64,000 bases of DNA, taken from the NCBI GenBank assembly GCA_014381945.1, contig JACNKQ010000044.1, positions 1-64,000 of the forward strand, read 5' to 3'. This stretch comes from Actinomycetota bacterium. GTDB taxonomy: Bacteria > Actinomycetota > Acidimicrobiia > Acidimicrobiales > MedAcidi-G1. The notes beneath the pieces were generated by a model. That model was not told the origin of the DNA, made no database searches, and saw only the letters and a program-made list of their open reading frames with translations. Shown piece by piece: positions 26,993-35,625 of the stretch (positions within the stretch are counted from its first letter, which is position 1; every line of letters begins with the position of its first letter). The position numbers and the translations under genes were made by a program.

Positions 26993-27229
26993 ATGACACT
27001 CGATCCGATGCTGCTCGAGATCCTGGCCTGCCCGGACGACAAGGGCCCGCTGCTCTACTTCGCCGACGAACAGGCCCTCTACAACCCGAGGCTGCGCCGC
27101 CGCTACGTGGTCCGCGACGGAATCCCCGTGCTCCTCGTCGACGAGGCCGAGGCCGTCGACGATGCCGAACACGACCGCCTGCTGGCATCCGCCGAGGCAT
27201 CGGGCATCCGTCCCACCTTCGACGCCTGA
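26993..27229 (+). CDS. Trm112-family small protein
   Basis: A 78-residue member of the Trm112/YcaR family: LLEILACPDDKGPLLYF, then LYNPRLRRRYVVRDGIPVLL. In eukaryotes and archaea Trm112 activates methyltransferases, but the bacterial role is not settled. Of the usual zinc cysteines only one (ACPDD) is left, as is common in actinobacterial versions, so zinc binding is doubtful. GGAGG lies 8 bases before the ATG. It sits between manB and manA in a conserved arrangement. Confidence 0.9.
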   Translation: MTLDPMLLEILACPDDKGPLLYFADEQALYNPRLRRRYVVRDGIPVLLVDEAEAVDDAEHDRLLASAEASGIRPTFDA

Positions 27230-27250
27230 CGGCCCCCACCGCCGCATCCG

Positions 27251-28411
27251 ATGGACCACCTCCTGGGCCGGCTCCAGCACTACGACTGGGGATCGCACAC
27301 GGCCCTGGCCGGGCTGAGGGGCTGCGAGCCCACGGGCCGACCCGAGGCCGAGGTCTGGTTCGGGGCGCACCCATCGTCGCCGGCGACGGTGGACCGGGAC
27401 GGCGGACCCGAGACGCTCGCCGCCCTCGTCGCCGCCGATCCGCCAGCACACCTGGGGCCGGCCGCCCGCCTGCGAACGGGCACCCTGCCGTACCTCGTGA
27501 AGCTCCTCGCCGCCGACGCACCGCTGTCGATCCAGGCACATCCGGACAGGGCGACCGCCGAGGCCGGCTTCGCAGCCGAAAACGACGCAGGCGTACCGCT
27601 CGATGCGCCGCAGCGCACCTTCCGGGACCCCCACCACAAGCCCGAACTGCTCATCGCCGTGACACCCTTCCGGGCCCTGTGCGGCTTCCGCCCTGTGGAC
27701 GAGGCGATCGAGGTCGGGTCCGCCGTGGGCCTGCCCGACGACCTACTCGCACCGCTCCGCCGGCAGGGACCGGCCGCCCGGGCCGAGCTGGTGGGCAGGA
27801 TCCTCGCTGGCGACACGGTCGGGGACATGGTGGCGCAGTGCAGCAGGGGCGTCGCCGGACCCTGGCAGGTGACCGCCGACCTGGTCCTCGAACTCTCGGA
27901 GCGGTTCCCCGGCGACCCCGCCCTGGCACTCGTGCCCCTGCTCACAGACCACCACCTCCAGCCCGGCGAGGCACTGTTCCTGGGACCAGGGGTCCTCCAC
28001 GCCTACCTCGGAGGCGTAGCCGTGGAGGTGATGGCCGCATCCGACAACGTCCTGCGGGGGGGCCTGACCGGCAAGCACGTCGACGTCGACCGGCTGGTCG
28101 AGGTGCTGGACTCCGGGGCGCCGGCCACGACCGTCCAGAGCCCGGGCCGGGGCGTGCACCGGTACGACACGCCCGCCGAGGAGTTCTCGGTGTGGCGAAT
28201 CGAGCACACCGCCGTCGACGTCGACCAGCGGACCGGGCCCGACATCGTCGTATGCATCGCAGGCCCGGCGGTCCTCTCCTCCGGCGCAACCGCCGCCGGG
28301 CTCGAACTGGCTCCGGGCAACGCAGCATGGATCCCCCACGGCGACGGCGACTACCGGATCGACGCCGTCGGCCTGGCATACCGGATCACCACCGGCGAAC
28401 CGGTGGCATGA
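27251..28411 (+). CDS. manA: Mannose-6-phosphate isomerase, class I
   Basis: A zinc enzyme linking fructose-6-phosphate and mannose-6-phosphate, the entry to GDP-mannose. The 386-residue protein has the N-terminal LQHYDWGSHTALA, EVWFGAHPSSPA, the zinc-site SIQAHPDRATAEAGF and DPHHKPELLIAVTPF, and the cupin segment ALFLGPGVLHAYLGGVAVEVMAASDN (split by loops) with the conserved ending. Length is normal. It lies 21 bases after trm112 and one base before tobH. Confidence 0.95.
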   Translation: MDHLLGRLQHYDWGSHTALAGLRGCEPTGRPEAEVWFGAHPSSPATVDRDGGPETLAALVAADPPAHLGPAARLRTGTLPYLVKLLAADAPLSIQAHPDRATAEAGFAAENDAGVPLDAPQRTFRDPHHKPELLIAVTPFRALCGFRPVDEAIEVGSAVGLPDDLLAPLRRQGPAARAELVGRILAGDTVGDMVAQCSRGVAGPWQVTADLVLELSERFPGDPALALVPLLTDHHLQPGEALFLGPGVLHAYLGGVAVEVMAASDNVLRGGLTGKHVDVDRLVEVLDSGAPATTVQSPGRGVHRYDTPAEEFSVWRIEHTAVDVDQRTGPDIVVCIAGPAVLSSGATAAGLELAPGNAAWIPHGDGDYRIDAVGLAYRITTGEPVA

Positions 28412-28412
28412 C

Positions 28413-29315
28413 ATGGCGATGCTGGACGGTCCACGCGACAGCCTCGGGCTGGTGGCGGCGTCGCTGAAGGCGCCTGACGAGATGCGCCGGCTGGCCGCCG
28501 AGGCCCGGGAGGCCGGCGGCGATGCACCTCCCCCCGCATTCGTGGTCCTCGAAGGAGAGGGCCTGGCCCGCCTCGTGGCCAGGGCCGTTGCGGCGTTCGT
28601 CGCCCCGGTCGCACCCTGTCCCGTGGTCGTGCGGTCATCGGACCTGGCCGGCGGGGCACTGCCACCGGACACGCTCGTCGCCCGCTTCGGACCAGCGCCG
28701 ACCGATGCCGGCCCACAGGCACATTCGGGGCTCACCGACCGGCTGGGCCTCGCCCCGCAGCTCGTGGCCGGCCTCGTGCTCCTGGCAGGCGCCGGGATCG
28801 GACCGGAACCGGACGTGGCATCCACCGCCGACCGGCTCGAGGAGCGCCTCGACGCCCTGGAGGGGGACGGCACCGTCGGGCGCCTCGTCGGACGCATCGG
28901 CCGGACCCTGCCGCTGGTCCACGGTGCCGGACCGGTCGGGAGCGTGCTCGCCGACCACGCCAAGTTCCAGGTGAACCGCCACGGCAAGGTCGCCTGCTGG
29001 GCTGCGGCGACACCCGACCTGGCCTACGACGAGGTCTGCTCCTGGGGACAGCACGGCGACGTCACCCGCCAGGTGTTCACGGCGGTCTTCCTGCGGGGTG
29101 CCCACGAACCACGATCCGACGCCGGGTCCCTCGACCGCTACACGGACCTGGTCGACGAGTTCGTCGCCTCGGTCACGACGATCGACGGCGGCACCGGCGA
29201 ACCGCTCACCGACGCCTGCGTGCTGGCGGTCGTCGGCGAGCAGCTGGGCCTGCGCCTGGCGCTCGCCGAGGGCTTCGACCCTGCCCCGGTCCCCGGCCTC
29301 GAGTGGGGCGTCTGA
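28413..29315 (+). CDS. TobH-like SIS-domain protein (phosphoglucose/phosphomannose isomerase-like)
   Basis: A 300-residue protein of the SIS-type bifunctional phosphoglucose/phosphomannose isomerase superfamily, similar in position and length to the mycobacterial TobH protein between manA and manB. The C-terminal half has HAKFQVNRHGKVACW, LAYDEVCSWGQHGD and the RYTDLVDEFV helix, corresponding to the Pgi C-terminal domain. The N-terminal SIS half is weakly conserved and lacks an obvious phosphosugar loop, so catalytic activity is doubtful. The ATG at 28413 lies one base after manA; an ATG at 28419 is an alternative. Confidence 0.78.
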   Translation: MAMLDGPRDSLGLVAASLKAPDEMRRLAAEAREAGGDAPPPAFVVLEGEGLARLVARAVAAFVAPVAPCPVVVRSSDLAGGALPPDTLVARFGPAPTDAGPQAHSGLTDRLGLAPQLVAGLVLLAGAGIGPEPDVASTADRLEERLDALEGDGTVGRLVGRIGRTLPLVHGAGPVGSVLADHAKFQVNRHGKVACWAAATPDLAYDEVCSWGQHGDVTRQVFTAVFLRGAHEPRSDAGSLDRYTDLVDEFVASVTTIDGGTGEPLTDACVLAVVGEQLGLRLALAEGFDPAPVPGLEWGV

Positions 29316-29320
29316 CCCGG

Positions 29321-29326
29321 TAGCCT
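29321..29326 (+). promoter_or_regulatory. Putative -10 box of ahcY
   Basis: TAGCCT, about 102 bases before the ahcY start. A transcript beginning about 7 bases later would carry a 5' leader of roughly 95 bases, long for this window. Confidence 0.4.
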
Positions 29327-29380
29327 GACCGCAGCGGCTGCCCGAACGGCGTCAGACGACCCCAGCCCGACCAGCGCCCG

Positions 29381-29395
29381 GCCCCGTGCCGGGGC
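29381..29395 (+). other. GC-rich hairpin in the ahcY 5' leader
   Basis: GCCCCG, a TGC loop and CGGGGC form a 6-bp stem 33 bases before the start codon. No U-run follows, so it is not a standard terminator. I could not match the leader to an S-adenosylhomocysteine or SAM riboswitch. Confidence 0.35.
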
Positions 29396-29428
29396 GGCAC
29401 AATGATCAACAGTTCCCAAGGAGTCGTC

Positions 29429-30871
<1,443 letters not shown>

Positions 30872-30891
30872 ACCGAACGGGGTCGCAGAAG

Positions 30892-31521
30892 GTGTCCGTC
30901 GTCTGCGGAATCTGCGGAGGCAGCGGCGCCGGCAAGTCGACCCTTGCGGGGGCCGTGGTCGAGATACTGGAGGGGAGCGGCGTCGGCGTCGTCGTGCTGC
31001 CGTTCGACGACTACTACCGCGACCACGGCCACCTCGGGATCGCCGAACGGGCACTGGTCAACTACGACCACCCCGACTCGCTGGACCTCGCTCAGTTCGC
31101 CGCCGACCTGGGCGACCTGGCCCGTGGCCGGCCGGTCGACGTACCCGTCTACGACTTCGCCACCCACCGCCGCCACCCCGGGACGCGGCGGCTGTCGCCA
31201 CAGCCAGTCGTGCTCACCGAGGGCATCCTGCTGCTGGCCACCCCGGAGGTCCGACGGCTACTGGACGTGGCCGTATTCGTCGAGGCACCCGAGGACATCC
31301 GGAGGGAGCGCCGCGTCATCCGCGACGTAGGCGAACGGGGCCGGACGCCGGAGAGCGTTCGCTCACAGTTCGCCGCCACCGTGGCGCCGATGTACGGGCG
31401 CTTCGTGGAACCCTTCGCCGGTGGGGCCGACCGCACCGTCGACGGCACAGGGGACCTTGCCCGACAGGCCGCCGACCTGGCCGACCTGCTCGTCGACCGG
31501 CTCGAAGGGGCCTCCTCCTGA
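30892..31521 (+). CDS. udk: Uridine kinase-like P-loop phosphotransferase
   Basis: Phosphorylates uridine or cytidine with ATP or GTP (nucleoside salvage). The 209-residue protein has the P-loop GGSGAGKST (about 9-17), the lid and substrate region FDDYYRDHG, NYDHPDSLD and the VPVYDFATHRR motif typical of Udk. The GTG start lies 20 bases after ahcY, which releases adenosine; a salvage link is possible but an inference. A role in phosphoribulokinase-like reactions is less likely. Confidence 0.9.
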   Translation: MSVVCGICGGSGAGKSTLAGAVVEILEGSGVGVVVLPFDDYYRDHGHLGIAERALVNYDHPDSLDLAQFAADLGDLARGRPVDVPVYDFATHRRHPGTRRLSPQPVVLTEGILLLATPEVRRLLDVAVFVEAPEDIRRERRVIRDVGERGRTPESVRSQFAATVAPMYGRFVEPFAGGADRTVDGTGDLARQAADLADLLVDRLEGASS

Positions 31522-31541
31522 CGGGTGTCGCACCCGGTTCC

Positions 31542-31547
31542 TAGTGT
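31542..31547 (+). promoter_or_regulatory. Putative -10 box of the comF-like gene
   Basis: TAGTGT, 7 bases before the ATG at 31555. Confidence 0.5.
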
Positions 31548-31554
31548 CGGCGGC

Positions 31555-32202
31555 ATGCCGAACCCACCCCGAACGTCCAGGCGCCGGCCCGGTCGCTGCA
31601 GAACCTGCCCATTGTCCGAATCGGCCTCCTGCGAGGCATGCATGGCGCACCTGGGACCCGAGCCCCTGGTATGGACGCCCCCGGGCGTGGACCGGATCCG
31701 GGTGCTGGGGTGCTACGACGGACCGGCAGGCGTGCTCGTGAGGGGGCTCAAGTTCGCCAACCGGCGCACGCCGGTCCGGGCGCTGGGAGCGGCCCTCGCA
31801 GGCATCGGCATCCGGAACGACGACCCTCCGGACCTCGTGACCTGGGTGCCCAGCACCGTCGAGCGTCGCAACAGGCGGGGCGTCGAACACGCAGCCCTGC
31901 TGGCCAGGGCCACCGGCCGTGAACTCGGCATACCTGTGCGCCGCCTCCTGCTCCGTGCGCCGGGCCCTCCCCAGTCGACCCGGGACCTCCGCCAGCGGCG
32001 AAACGGCCCCACGTTGCGCTCCCGCCGTTTCGCCCACGGCGCATCCATAGTCATCGTCGACGACGTGGTGACCACCGGGACATCGCTGTCCACGGCCGCC
32101 GACGCACTCCGGGCCGCCGGAGCGTCGCGGGTCTCGGCGGTCGCCGTCGCCGCCACCACGGGAGGCACCACGCGGCGCCCGGCACCACGCCACCCTCGAT
32201 AG
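31555..32202 (+). CDS. ComF-family phosphoribosyltransferase-like protein
   Basis: A 215-residue protein with four N-terminal cysteines in a zinc-ribbon-like pattern (CRTC, CEAC), then ALAGIG, VPSTVERRNRRGVEHAALLA and the PRPP loop VIVDDVVTTGTS. This is the ComFC plan, tied to DNA uptake or to restart of stalled replication in other bacteria; no other competence gene is here. The start is fixed by TAGTGT 7 bases upstream. Its TAG stop is the first half of the promoter box of the next gene. Confidence 0.88.
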   Translation: MPNPPRTSRRRPGRCRTCPLSESASCEACMAHLGPEPLVWTPPGVDRIRVLGCYDGPAGVLVRGLKFANRRTPVRALGAALAGIGIRNDDPPDLVTWVPSTVERRNRRGVEHAALLARATGRELGIPVRRLLLRAPGPPQSTRDLRQRRNGPTLRSRRFAHGASIVIVDDVVTTGTSLSTAADALRAAGASRVSAVAVAATTGGTTRRPAPRHPR

Positions 32203-32205
32203 CGT
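32200..32205 (+). promoter_or_regulatory. Putative -10 box overlapping the comF stop codon
   Basis: TAGCGT, 7 bases before the ATG at 32213. Its TAG is the stop codon of the preceding gene. Confidence 0.5.
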
Positions 32206-32212
32206 CCGGCGC

Positions 32213-32716
32213 ATGCACCCCGATGATCCCGTGGCCGATGAAGACACCCGCGACGAGTTGCCGGCCGACCTCGATGTCGCCACCGCCATGGGCGACTACA
32301 TCTTCCCCGACAACAGCCGTCGCCGCATCCCCGGATTCGTCTACCTCGGCCTGGGCCTCACCGCCCTCGCCGTCGGCCTCCTCGCCGACGGGTCCCCGCT
32401 GGTCAACGGCGGCTTCCAGGTCGGGGGAGCGGCCCTCGCCCTGCTGGGTGCGTTCCACCTCCAGGCCGGGATGCACGTGGCCTTCGACGAGCGCGAGGCC
32501 CTCGTCGCCGCCACCCGGGCGGTCGGCTTCCCGATCGGACACGCTTCGGCGCAGATGGCCTGGCGGGGCCTGCGCAGCCGACCCACCTGGCGGATCCTGC
32601 TCTACTCCAACGAATCGCCACCCGACCGGCGCGGGCTCGTCCAGGTCGACGCCGTCGACGGCTCGATCGTGGCCCAGTTCGTAGAGGCCAACCCTGAGGA
32701 CTGGTCGGCGGACTGA
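32213..32716 (+). CDS. Small membrane protein of unknown function
   Basis: A protein of 167 residues. An acidic N-terminus (about 25 residues) is followed by two hydrophobic segments (about 43-60 and 65-85), then a soluble domain of about 80 residues with MAWRGLRSRPTWRILLYSNE and ending ANPEDWSAD. The last domain looks like an alpha/beta fold facing the cytoplasm. I do not recognise a family. A clear leaderless promoter and normal codon use support a real gene. It lies between comF and the phospholipid genes. Confidence 0.75.
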   Translation: MHPDDPVADEDTRDELPADLDVATAMGDYIFPDNSRRRIPGFVYLGLGLTALAVGLLADGSPLVNGGFQVGGAALALLGAFHLQAGMHVAFDEREALVAATRAVGFPIGHASAQMAWRGLRSRPTWRILLYSNESPPDRRGLVQVDAVDGSIVAQFVEANPEDWSAD

Positions 32717-32771
32717 ACGGGCGTGCCGTGTGGCACGCCGGGCACTCCGACCCCCGACCACACCGCACTGG

Positions 32772-32777
32772 TAGCGT
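32772..32777 (+). promoter_or_regulatory. Putative -10 box of the phosphatidylinositol-mannoside operon
   Basis: TAGCGT in the 136-base gap before the CDP-alcohol transferase. A leader of about 69 bases would precede a Shine-Dalgarno AGGAGG at 32841-32846. Confidence 0.4.
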
Positions 32778-32852
32778 GGTACCGATCCCAGCCCTGCCCG
32801 CAGCGCACCGTACGGAACGCCGCACGTCGGATCGGGCCACAGGAGGCTCCAC

Positions 32853-33545
32853 ATGTTGGACGGAAACTGGCGTGCCGCAGTAGATCGCGGCCTGACGCCC
32901 ATCGGCCGCAGCCTGCGGCGCACCGGAATCTCAGCCGACGCTGTCACGGTCACCGGGATCGTGATGGCCACGGCCGCAGCGGTCAGCATCGGACTCGGAA
33001 ACCTGCGGTTCGGCCTGCTGTTCCTCGTCCTCACCGGGATACCCGACGCCCTCGACGGTGCCGTGGCGAAGGCCTCCGGCACGTCTTCGAAGCGTGGCGC
33101 CTTCTTCGACTCGGTCTCCGACCGGATCACCGACGCCCTCCTGTTCGGCGGCATCGCCTGGCACTTCGCCAGGACCGAACCCGGCAGCACCATGATGCTC
33201 CCCGTCGCCGTCATGGCCGCCGCCATGCTCGTCTCGTACATGCGGGCCAAGGCCGAGTCGCTGGGCTTCGACGCCAAGGGCGGCCTCATGGAACGGGCTG
33301 AACGGTTCATAGTGCTCGGCCTGGGACTGCTCTTCGCCGAGGTCCTGATCCCCGTCCTCTGGCTGATGCTCGTGCTGACCCTTGCGACAGCGGTGCAGCG
33401 CTTCGTCAAGGTGTGGCGTCAGGCCGGCCTCGAACGAGAGGCGCCCTACCGCCGCCGGGCCGAACGCCGCCGCCAACTGCGCACCGACCGACGCGCCGAA
33501 CGTCGGGCCCGCCTCGCCGCACGCCGCAGCAGGCTCGACCGCTAG
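32853..33545 (+). CDS. pgsA: CDP-alcohol phosphatidyltransferase, phosphatidylinositol-phosphate synthase-like
   Basis: Joins CDP-diacylglycerol to an inositol phosphate in the membrane. The 230-residue protein has about five to six hydrophobic segments and the CDP-alcohol signature in DALDGAVAKASG followed by SSKRGAFFDSVSD (all four aspartates and both glycines present). A lysine replaces the arginine of the usual AR pair. A very basic C-terminal tail (about 195-230) is typical of actinobacterial enzymes. AGGAGG lies 6 bases before the ATG. The acyltransferase and PimA genes that follow make the inositol-phospholipid role much more likely than phosphatidylglycerol synthesis. Confidence 0.9.
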   Translation: MLDGNWRAAVDRGLTPIGRSLRRTGISADAVTVTGIVMATAAAVSIGLGNLRFGLLFLVLTGIPDALDGAVAKASGTSSKRGAFFDSVSDRITDALLFGGIAWHFARTEPGSTMMLPVAVMAAAMLVSYMRAKAESLGFDAKGGLMERAERFIVLGLGLLFAEVLIPVLWLMLVLTLATAVQRFVKVWRQAGLEREAPYRRRAERRRQLRTDRRAERRARLAARRSRLDR

Positions 33546-33554
33546 CCGACCGAC

Positions 33555-34466
33555 GTGGCCGCCAGTTCGGTCGCCCTCGCCTACCGGCTGGGCTCCAGGG
33601 CGGTCCAGTTCGTCCCATGGCGGATGGGGGAGGCGGCATCCAGGGGGCTCGGACGGATCGCCGGCCGCTTCGGACCGGATCGCCGGCGTACCGTCGAACG
33701 CCACGTCCGGCGGGTGCAGGGCACCGACCTGACAGGAGGCGACCTCCGGAGGGCGGTCGACGACGTCTTCGCCTCGTACGCAAACTACTGGTTCCAGAGC
33801 CTCCGACTGCCGGCCATGGACCCGGACGAGATCGACGCCGGCTTCACCGAGGAGGGCTTCGAACACGTGGTCGAGGCCCAGGAGTCCGGCCGGGGGGTGA
33901 TCATCGCCATGCCGCACCTCGGGGGATGGGAATGGGCGGGATCCTGGGTCAGCCGGGTCGTGGAGTATCCGGTGGCCGCAGTGGTAGAGCCGCTCGAGCC
34001 GCCGGAACTGTTCGAGTGGTTCCGCGACTACCGCCGGTCATACGGCATCGAGGTCATCGCACTGGGCCCCGATGCCGGCGGCGAGGTACAGAGGGCCCTA
34101 CACGACGGCGCCGTCGTCGTCCTGCTCAGCGACCGGCACGTCGGCGGCAGCGGCGTGGACGTCGAGTTCTTCGGCGAGGTCACCACCCTCCCCGCCGGTC
34201 CTGCGCTGCTGGCCCTGCGGACAGGAGCGGCCCTGATTCCGGCGACCGCCTACATCCGACGGCATGGCTGCCACGGCGTGGCCCGTCCGCCCGTTCCGGC
34301 GCAGCGCAAGGGACGGTTCCGCGACGACGTCGCCCGCGTGACACAGGCACTGGCCGCCGAATTCGAGGACCTGATCCGGGCCGAGCCCGAACAGTGGCAC
34401 CTGCTCCAGCCCAACTGGCCCAGCGACCGCGTCCCCGCCGGAAACGGTGCCGGGGACAGGGGCTAG
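33555..34466 (+). CDS. patA: Phosphatidylinositol mannoside acyltransferase (LpxL/HtrB family)
   Basis: Acylates a mannose of phosphatidylinositol mannosides at the inner leaflet. The 303-residue protein has the catalytic HX4E in MPHLGGWEWAG, LLSDRHVGGSGVDVEFFG and the LLQPNWPSDR ending of the lysophospholipid acyltransferase family. Its position between the phosphatidylinositol enzyme and PimA matches mycobacterial gene order (pgsA-Rv2611c-pimA). The GTG start lies 9 bases after the preceding stop. Confidence 0.93.
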   Translation: MAASSVALAYRLGSRAVQFVPWRMGEAASRGLGRIAGRFGPDRRRTVERHVRRVQGTDLTGGDLRRAVDDVFASYANYWFQSLRLPAMDPDEIDAGFTEEGFEHVVEAQESGRGVIIAMPHLGGWEWAGSWVSRVVEYPVAAVVEPLEPPELFEWFRDYRRSYGIEVIALGPDAGGEVQRALHDGAVVVLLSDRHVGGSGVDVEFFGEVTTLPAGPALLALRTGAALIPATAYIRRHGCHGVARPPVPAQRKGRFRDDVARVTQALAAEFEDLIRAEPEQWHLLQPNWPSDRVPAGNGAGDRG

Positions 34467-34469
34467 CGT
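34464..34469 (+). promoter_or_regulatory. Putative -10 box of pimA overlapping the patA stop codon
   Basis: TAGCGT, 7 bases before the GTG at 34477. Its TAG is the stop codon of patA. Confidence 0.5.
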
Positions 34470-34476
34470 CGACATC

Positions 34477-35547
34477 GTGCGCATCGGCCTGGTCTGTCCG
34501 TACAGCCTGACCCTGCCCGGCGGCGTGCAGGGCCAGGTACTCGCCCTGGCACGCGCACTGCGGGCATCGGGCCACCCGACGCGCGTGCTCGGACCCTGCG
34601 ACGGCCCACCCCCCGACGCCGGCGTCACCCCGCTCGGCAACAGCCTGCCCACGGCCGCCAACGGCTCCATGGCGCCGATCGCCCCCGACGTCCCCTGCGC
34701 ACTGCGCACCATCCGTGCGCTCCGGGACGAGGAATTCGACGTGCTGCACCTGCACGAACCGCTGGCCCCGGGGCCCACCGTGACGGCCCTGTTCCTGGCG
34801 TCGATCCCGATGGTGGGGACCTTCCACGCCGCCGGGGGAAGCCGCGCCTACGACCTGTTGAACCCTCCGGTCCGCTGGCTCCGACAGCGTCTCGCTGCGT
34901 CCTTCGCCGTGTCCGAGGACGCCGCGGCAATGGCCGGAGGAGCACTCGGCGGCGACTACGAGGTGCTGTTCAACGGTGTCGAGATCGACCGCTGCGCACA
35001 TGCCGATCCATGGCCGACCGAGGGCCCGACCGTGTTCTTCGTCGGCCGCCACGAACCCCGCAAGGGCCTGGCGGTCCTCCTCGAGGCACTGCAGCACCTC
35101 CCGGACGACGTCCGGCTCTGGGTGGCGGGCGACGGCCCCGAGACAACGGAACTCCAGCAGCGCATGGCCGGTGACCAGCGGGTCGAATGGCTCGGCCGCA
35201 TAGCCGAGCAGGAGAAGCTCTCCCGGATGCGCGGCGCCGACGTCTTCTGCGCCCCGTCGCTGCGCGGTGAGTCGTTCGGCGTGGTGCTCCTCGAGGCCAT
35301 GGCGGCCGGCACGCCTGTGGTTGCCGGCGACATCGCCGGCTACGCACGCGTCGCCCGACCGGGCAGCGAGGCGGTGCTGGTGCCGCCGGGTGACGCCCCC
35401 GGCCTCGCCGTGGCGCTCGAGAAGGTGCTCGGCGAACCGGGGCTGAGCGACGACCTCGTCGCCAACGGCCTCGACCGTGCCGAGGAGTTCTCGATGCGAC
35501 GCCTGGCCGACCGGTACCTCGAGGCCTACGAGGGCGTCCGCTCCTGA
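34477..35547 (+). CDS. pimA: Phosphatidylinositol alpha-mannosyltransferase
   Basis: Transfers the first mannose from GDP-mannose to phosphatidylinositol. The 356-residue GT4 protein has the PimA opening IGLVCPYSLTLPGGVQGQVL, HLHEPLAPGPT, FVGRHEPRKGLAVLLEA and the EX7E motif ESFGVVLLE. It is the third gene of the phosphatidylinositol-mannoside cluster, though it seems to have its own promoter at the end of patA. GTG 34477 is fixed by that box; a longer frame from 34447 would overlap patA by 20 bases. Confidence 0.96.
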   Translation: MRIGLVCPYSLTLPGGVQGQVLALARALRASGHPTRVLGPCDGPPPDAGVTPLGNSLPTAANGSMAPIAPDVPCALRTIRALRDEEFDVLHLHEPLAPGPTVTALFLASIPMVGTFHAAGGSRAYDLLNPPVRWLRQRLAASFAVSEDAAAMAGGALGGDYEVLFNGVEIDRCAHADPWPTEGPTVFFVGRHEPRKGLAVLLEALQHLPDDVRLWVAGDGPETTELQQRMAGDQRVEWLGRIAEQEKLSRMRGADVFCAPSLRGESFGVVLLEAMAAGTPVVAGDIAGYARVARPGSEAVLVPPGDAPGLAVALEKVLGEPGLSDDLVANGLDRAEEFSMRRLADRYLEAYEGVRS

Positions 35548-35584
35548 ATCGTCCAGCAGGCCAGCGGACCGGTCGCGTCCGCCA

Positions 35585-35590
35585 TAGCAT
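35585..35590 (+). promoter_or_regulatory. Putative -10 box of the M48-like gene
   Basis: TAGCAT, 8 bases before the ATG of a small upstream ORF at 35599. Confidence 0.45.
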
Positions 35591-35598
35591 GCGGGCCG

Positions 35599-35625
35599 AT
35601 GCCGCGACCCCGATGCCGAACATGA
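35599..35625 (+). other. Putative leaderless upstream ORF (8 codons)
   Basis: ATG 8 bases after TAGCAT encodes MPRPRCRT and stops with TGA that overlaps the ATG of the M48-like gene at 35622 (ATGA). Same plan as upstream of rmd and rel. Confidence 0.38.

Noticed and set aside
25533-27539. 668-codon open frame on the minus strand
   Set aside because: Antisense to manB, trm112 and manA; composition is that of a shadow and no domain is visible.
29327-29428. S-adenosylhomocysteine riboswitch before ahcY
   Set aside because: I could not lay out the conserved core of that riboswitch; only one short hairpin is visible.
35589-35621. Start of the M48-like gene at ATG 35589
   Set aside because: That ATG lies within the TAGCAT promoter box, so it would not be on the transcript; 35622 also fits the overlap with the small upstream ORF.
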